Shown piece by piece: positions 6,537-8,960 of a stretch of DNA of 8,960 nt (within the stretch, counting starts at the first letter, position 1; every line of letters begins with the position of its first letter). Location of the stretch: contig CAMXWI010000024.1 of the NCBI GenBank assembly GCA_947252915.1, positions 1 to 8,960 of the forward strand, given 5' to 3'. Both the position numbers and the translations under genes were made by a program. Origin of the DNA: an uncultured Lactobacillus sp. GTDB lineage: Bacteria; Bacillota; Bacilli; Lactobacillales; Lactobacillaceae. A model generated the notes under the pieces. That model was not told the DNA's origin. It saw only the letters and a list, made by a program, of their open reading frames with translations, and did no database searches.

Positions 6537-6575
6537 GGCGAGTCCAAAACGATCCTGTTGTGGACTCGCCATTTT
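6537..6575 (+). terminator. Terminator after the HTH regulator
   Basis: GGCGAGTCCA (6537-6546) pairs perfectly with TGGACTCGCC (6561-6570). An inner AAC/GTT stem (6548-6550, 6557-6559) extends it. ATTTTGCATTTT follows. Confidence 0.88.
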
Positions 6576-6595
6576 GCATTTTAGCAACTTTAAAT

Positions 6596-6610
6596 TTACT
6601 ATAGTAGTAA
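6596..6610. promoter_or_regulatory. Dyad TTACTA-N3-TAGTAA over a weak -10 (possible operator)
   Basis: This perfect 6-3-6 palindrome lies 28 bases before the glycosylase ATG. It overlaps TATAGT (6600-6605), a possible -10 without a clear -35 at normal spacing. It could be an operator, but AT-rich palindromes this short also occur by chance. Confidence 0.3.
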
Positions 6611-6637
6611 CTAATTTAGCTAAAGCCGGTGATAGCA

Positions 6638-7228
6638 ATGACGACTGATCAATTTCAAAAAATATTTCACGAAATCCAAGCCAGTCCTGCGAATAAGCAG
6701 TTTACTGCCCAAGGGATTAAGCCGCTTTACTATGCAGGCAAACAGGTAAGAATCAATATTATTGCCCAAGCACCAGGTCAGCGGGCACAAGAACAGCGAA
6801 TGTTTTGGAATGACAGAAGTGGTACACGATTGCGTGAGTGGCTTGGCGTCAGTTGGGATGAGTTTTACCATTCCGGAAAGATCGGCATTATGCCAATGGA
6901 TTTTTATTTCCCGGGAAATGGCCCGCATGGTGATTTACCACCTCGGCCAGATTTCGCTAAGCAGTGGCATCCGCAGCTCCTAAAATTAATGCCAAATATT
7001 AAGCTAACTATTCTGGTGGGCGCCTATGCTGCCCATGCGTACCTTGATATAAAGAAATCCGTTAATTTAACCACGATTGTTCACCATTATCAACAATTCT
7101 TACCTAATTATTTTCCAATTGTGCATCCGTCACCCCGGAACCAAATTTGGATGGCTAAGAATCCGTGGTTTGCGGATGAAGTATTACCAGATTTACAAAA
7201 ACGGGTACGGCAAATTATGGATGAGTGA
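6638..7228 (+). CDS. Uracil-DNA glycosylase family protein (cysteine-free, COG1573-like)
   Basis: This 196-residue protein belongs to the uracil-DNA glycosylase superfamily. It has IIAQAPGQR (41-49, uracil/water-binding loop), the SGTRLREWLG helix (61-70), a GNGPHGDLPPRP loop (93-104), the strand ILVGAYA (125-131), and the DNA-intercalating HPSPRN motif (163-168). It should excise damaged bases, such as uracil from deaminated cytosine, as the first step of base excision repair. It contains no cysteine at all, so it cannot hold the 4Fe-4S cluster of family 4/5 enzymes and belongs to a cluster-less branch. I chose ATG 6638 because GGTGAT (6628-6633) is placed as in the nuclease gene. An in-frame GTG at 6629 would add three residues. 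It is followed after 8 bases by the MGMT-like gene, probably in one transcript. Exact substrate is not known. Confidence 0.85.
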   Translation: MTTDQFQKIFHEIQASPANKQFTAQGIKPLYYAGKQVRINIIAQAPGQRAQEQRMFWNDRSGTRLREWLGVSWDEFYHSGKIGIMPMDFYFPGNGPHGDLPPRPDFAKQWHPQLLKLMPNIKLTILVGAYAAHAYLDIKKSVNLTTIVHHYQQFLPNYFPIVHPSPRNQIWMAKNPWFADEVLPDLQKRVRQIMDE

Positions 7229-7236
7229 GGTACTTT

Positions 7237-7545
7237 ATGACCAAAATTGATGACCAATTTATGCGTGATGTTTTAAATGTTGTGGATATTATTCCGCTAG
7301 GTCGGGTAGCTACTTATGGACAGATTGCTCGTCTGATCGGGCGGCCACGAAATGTGCGTTTAGTCGGGAAGGCTCTTAGTAAAGCTGGTGGTTATGGTAA
7401 GCACCCCTGCCACCGGGTGGTCACTGCTAATGGCCGACTTGTTCCGGGATGGATTGATCAACGACCAATGTTAGTGGCAGAAAACATTCCATTTCGGGAT
7501 GAAAACCATGTTGATATTAAACGCTGTTTGTGGCAGGGCATGTAA
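7237..7545 (+). CDS. MGMT-family DNA alkyltransferase-like protein
   Basis: This 102-residue protein consists of only the DNA-binding/active-site domain of O6-methylguanine-DNA methyltransferases, as in the small COG3695 (Atl-like) group. It shows IPLGRVATYGQIARLIG (19-35, with the YGQIA recognition region), a candidate arginine finger R41 in VRLVG, and HPCHRVV (56-62) with Cys58. Canonical alkyltransferase-like proteins replace this Cys with Trp or another residue. Keeping it means methyl transfer is possible, although the usual GYxGG after the motif is changed to PGW. The start ATG 7237 has GAGGT (7227-7231), which overlaps the TGA stop of the glycosylase gene (7226-7228), so translation is probably coupled. 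A GTG at 7225 is a poorer choice. No clear terminator follows. It is likely a repair partner of the glycosylase. Confidence 0.87.
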   Translation: MTKIDDQFMRDVLNVVDIIPLGRVATYGQIARLIGRPRNVRLVGKALSKAGGYGKHPCHRVVTANGRLVPGWIDQRPMLVAENIPFRDENHVDIKRCLWQGM

Positions 7546-7586
7546 CTGACTTAAGCCCCCTTCCTGAATTCTTTGATGAAAAAGAG

Positions 7587-7592
7587 TACAAT
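7587..7592 (+). promoter_or_regulatory. Possible -10 (TACAAT) of the hydrolase-like/GNAT unit
   Basis: TACAAT lies 46 bases before ATG 7638. No convincing -35 is seen at 16-18 bp, so strength is uncertain. Transcription would begin near 7599, at the edge of the cre site. Confidence 0.4.
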
Positions 7593-7600
7593 ATAGGTGT

Positions 7601-7615
7601 AGAAAACGCTTACAA
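7601..7615. promoter_or_regulatory. Catabolite-responsive element (cre) for CcpA
   Basis: The reverse strand reads TTGTAAGCGTTTTCT, which fits every fixed position of the degenerate cre consensus WTGNAANCGNWNNCW. It differs from the stricter TGWAANCGNTNWCA form only at the last base. It sits just after the possible -10 and before the ribosome binding site of the next gene, where CcpA binding would repress or block transcription on preferred sugars. Confidence 0.65.
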
Positions 7616-7637
7616 AGATTGACTGGAGGGGATCATT

Positions 7638-8114
7638 ATGTTAACGGCACAAACACGTTTTGTAACATTACCGAACGGTCAACACCTGTGGACACGGCGA
7701 ATTGGCCATAGTCCACGAAAGCTGATGCTCGTCCACCAAAGTCCAGAGATGCCATGGAATTACCTCCGGGTATTTTCTGATTTTGCTCGACAAAATGATG
7801 TCGAAATTATCATGGTAGAATTAACTGGTTCGTACCTCTCAGATCAAAATGAAATGGCCAGTCTTCCGGCACGGGTTGCGGAGATTCAATCAGCAGTCGC
7901 TGCATACCAATTAGACCAGTTTGTAATTCATGGAATTGGTGATGCAACGACGATAACTCGTCAATATGTTCAGGATCATCCGCGGGTGCATCGTCTAATT
8001 ACCACTTCCAATGATTCTGCCAAGGTTCGGGCTACAGAAATTTTAGGAGATTTTGCTAATCCGGACTATCTTAATTTAATCCGTATACAAATGCGTGCAA
8101 TGGTAGTGGCCTAG
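7638..8114 (+). CDS. Truncated, probably inactive alpha/beta hydrolase (prolyl aminopeptidase-like)
   Basis: The 158 residues follow the N-terminal half of proline iminopeptidase-type alpha/beta hydrolases. The LMLVHQSPEMPWNYL segment (29-43) stands for the usual LLHGGPG-x-x-x-NY oxyanion region, VELTGSYLSDQ (60-70) for YDQLGxGxSDxP, and FVIHGIGDAT (95-104) for the nucleophile elbow. The elbow reads G-I-G-D instead of G-x-S-x-G, so the catalytic Ser is Gly. The HGGPG motif is also lost, and the cap domain and catalytic Asp/His are absent, against about 290 residues in full enzymes. There is no recognisable continuation after the TAG. It has a perfect site, GGAGGGG (7625-7631), and an intact frame, so it may be made as a non-enzymatic protein. 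It is probably co-transcribed with the GNAT gene 41 bases downstream and controlled by the cre site. Confidence 0.7.
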   Translation: MLTAQTRFVTLPNGQHLWTRRIGHSPRKLMLVHQSPEMPWNYLRVFSDFARQNDVEIIMVELTGSYLSDQNEMASLPARVAEIQSAVAAYQLDQFVIHGIGDATTITRQYVQDHPRVHRLITTSNDSAKVRATEILGDFANPDYLNLIRIQMRAMVVA

Positions 8115-8155
8115 TCATACCAAAATATTTCCGGGGAAATGAGTGATATAAATAG

Positions 8156-8677
8156 ATGACAATTCGAATAGCTACGACTGCAGATCTATCGGCCTTATGT
8201 GATTTTTATCAACAGGTTTGTCTGCAGCAACAAAATGATGAATATTCACCACGCTGGAAGTGGGGTGATTACCCGAGCAAAGAATACCTCAGCGCTAAAT
8301 TAGATGATGCGCAAGTTATCATCAATGTGATTAACGAGAAAATCGCAGCAGCGGGGGTTCTTTCGATCGGTGAGGATCCCAATTACCGAGTGGTTCCATG
8401 GCAGCATCATTTCTTAGATAGTGAAGTGGCAATTCTGCACTTATTTGCGGTTGGCAAAGCATACCGTGGTCAAGGAATTGCGCAGCAAACCCTTCAGGGG
8501 ATTTTTAATCAAGCACGGCAGAATGGTCAACGCGTGATTCACATTGATGTAGTTGAGCATAATTTGCCTGCTGAAAAGGCCTATTTAAAGGCTGGTTTTA
8601 AATTTAATAACGAGCAGATTCTGGATTACGATGATCTTGGGCCAACACCTGCCAAGCTTTTTGAGTATTTACTTTAA
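8156..8677 (+). CDS. GNAT-family N-acetyltransferase
   Basis: This 173-residue protein has the complete GNAT fold order. It begins IRIATTADLSALCDFY (3-18), followed by the strand ILHLFAVGKAYRGQGIA (93-109). The latter holds the acetyl-CoA pyrophosphate loop R-G-Q-G-I-A (104-109). HIDVVEHNLPAEKAYLKAGF (129-148) has the usual Asn136, Tyr143 and GF. It would acetylate an amine on a small molecule or protein N-terminus; the substrate is not predictable. The ribosome binding site is weak (GAGTGAT, 8141-8147). A 6-codon mini-ORF (8139-8159, MSDINR) ends in an ATGA overlap with the start, which may allow coupled translation. It is the last gene before a strong terminator. Confidence 0.88.
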   Translation: MTIRIATTADLSALCDFYQQVCLQQQNDEYSPRWKWGDYPSKEYLSAKLDDAQVIINVINEKIAAAGVLSIGEDPNYRVVPWQHHFLDSEVAILHLFAVGKAYRGQGIAQQTLQGIFNQARQNGQRVIHIDVVEHNLPAEKAYLKAGFKFNNEQILDYDDLGPTPAKLFEYLL

Positions 8678-8687
8678 ATTAGGCGCC

Positions 8688-8719
8688 AAACTTCATGTTT
8701 TTTGACATGAAGTTTTTTT
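8688..8719 (+). terminator. Strong terminator after the GNAT gene
   Basis: AAACTTCATGT (8688-8698) pairs perfectly with ACATGAAGTTT (8705-8715) around a 6-base loop and runs into TTTTTTT (8713-8719). Confidence 0.93.
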
Positions 8720-8740
8720 CGTAAAAAGCTATCTTATTTA

Positions 8741-8776
8741 CTAACATTTGTGGTATGTTAGCACTGTACTTAAATT
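8741..8776 (+). promoter_or_regulatory. Promoter with operator-like dyad before the secreted hydrolase
   Basis: CTAACAT (8741-8747) and ATGTTAG (8755-8761) form a perfect 7-7-7 dyad. The possible -35 TTGTGG (8748-8753) lies inside it. With a 17-bp spacer the -10 would be TAAATT (8771-8776, four of six consensus bases). A repressor bound here would block RNA polymerase. The regulator is unknown. Confidence 0.5.
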
Positions 8777-8800
8777 TTAAGAAGGATTTAAAGATTACAA

Positions 8801-8960
8801 ATGAAACTTAAAAAATACTTGTTCTTAATGGTGGCCGTTTTGGTCGCCTTTGTTGCTTGTGGAGTGAATGCGCAGGCAGCGACCTACGCTGGTGGAACGC
8901 CGACTGTCTTTGTCCATGGTTTGCAAGGAAATCACGGTTCCACTGATTATTGTCTTGAGC
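8801..8960 (+). CDS. Secreted alpha/beta hydrolase, DUF915-like (3' end outside window)
   Basis: Only the first 53 residues are inside the window. They begin with a signal peptide: basic MKLKKY, a hydrophobic core LFLMVAVLVAFVACGV, and a likely signal peptidase I site at AQA or QAA (about residues 25-27). The mature part soon shows TPTVFVHGLQGNHGST (33-48), the first strand and oxyanion HG loop of an alpha/beta hydrolase. This pattern and the S-T-x-Y spacing fit the DUF915 group of lactobacilli, exported esterase/lipase-like enzymes. The nucleophile and the rest of the triad lie outside. The only clear ribosome binding site, AAGGA (8782-8786), is 14 bases from ATG 8801, which is long. An in-frame stop at 8789-8791 rules out an earlier start. 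C20 gives a poor lipobox, because Phe sits at -3. Confidence 0.82.
   Translation, partial: MKLKKYLFLMVAVLVAFVACGVNAQAATYAGGTPTVFVHGLQGNHGSTDYCLE

Noticed and set aside
6620..6928. Minus-strand open frame opposite the glycosylase gene
   Set aside because: It mirrors a well-supported plus-strand gene, lacks an SD and shows no recognisable motif; the same holds for other antisense frames in the adhesin and SDR genes.
7546..7586. Terminator after the MGMT-like gene
   Set aside because: No stem followed by a T run could be found, so read-through into the next unit is possible.
8801..8870. Lipoprotein signal at Cys20 of the last protein
   Set aside because: The sequence before Cys is A-F-V-A, with Phe at -3, and an A-x-A signal peptidase I site follows at the right distance.
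1..8960. tRNA, rRNA, CRISPR, prophage attachment sites or riboswitch
   Set aside because: No cloverleaf, spaced direct repeats, integrase or long structured leader was recognised by eye on either strand.

Overview
The window looks like chromosomal DNA from a Lactobacillaceae species, probably a Limosilactobacillus (reuteri-like) gut strain. This is inferred from moderate-to-low GC, strong GGAGG-type ribosome binding sites, Mub-type repeats joined to an LPQTG cell-wall anchor, and the family mix. I found no rRNA, tRNA, CRISPR array or complete insertion sequence.

Layout. (1) 1-3528: the 3' part of a very large cell-wall-anchored adhesin with about 18 BspA-type repeats, two 94-residue Mub-like repeats and a sortase signal, closed by a hairpin terminator. 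(2) 3586-3870: a gene-poor stretch with a probable decayed small gene and a good promoter. (3) 3871-4665: a short-chain dehydrogenase/reductase, followed by a strong terminator. (4) 4838-5683 (minus strand): an Rpn/PD-(D/E)XK_2 nuclease. It carries an in-frame internal start with a perfect GGAGG site and a C-terminal run of four-residue glycine repeats. (5) 5743-5939: a small conserved-type protein gene broken by a single missing base, divergent from the nuclease. (6) 6026-6532: an XRE-type HTH regulator with two membrane segments, plus terminator. (7) 6638-7545: a two-gene DNA-repair unit (uracil-DNA-glycosylase-like and MGMT-like). (8) 7638-8677: a probably dead prolyl-aminopeptidase-like alpha/beta-hydrolase fragment and a GNAT acetyltransferase, preceded by a near-perfect CcpA (cre) site and ended by a terminator. 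(9) 8801-end: the start of a secreted alpha/beta hydrolase behind a promoter with an operator-like dyad.

How the genes fit together. Most are independent short units separated by clear terminators. The strongest system-level signal is the Rpn locus. Its internal start and four-residue repeats match the gene-within-gene toxin-antitoxin (anti-phage) organisation reported for E. coli Rpn proteins, with the separately made C-terminal domain blocking the nuclease. The glycosylase and MGMT genes are tightly spaced and probably co-translated as a base-repair pair. The hydrolase-like/GNAT pair is probably under carbon catabolite control.
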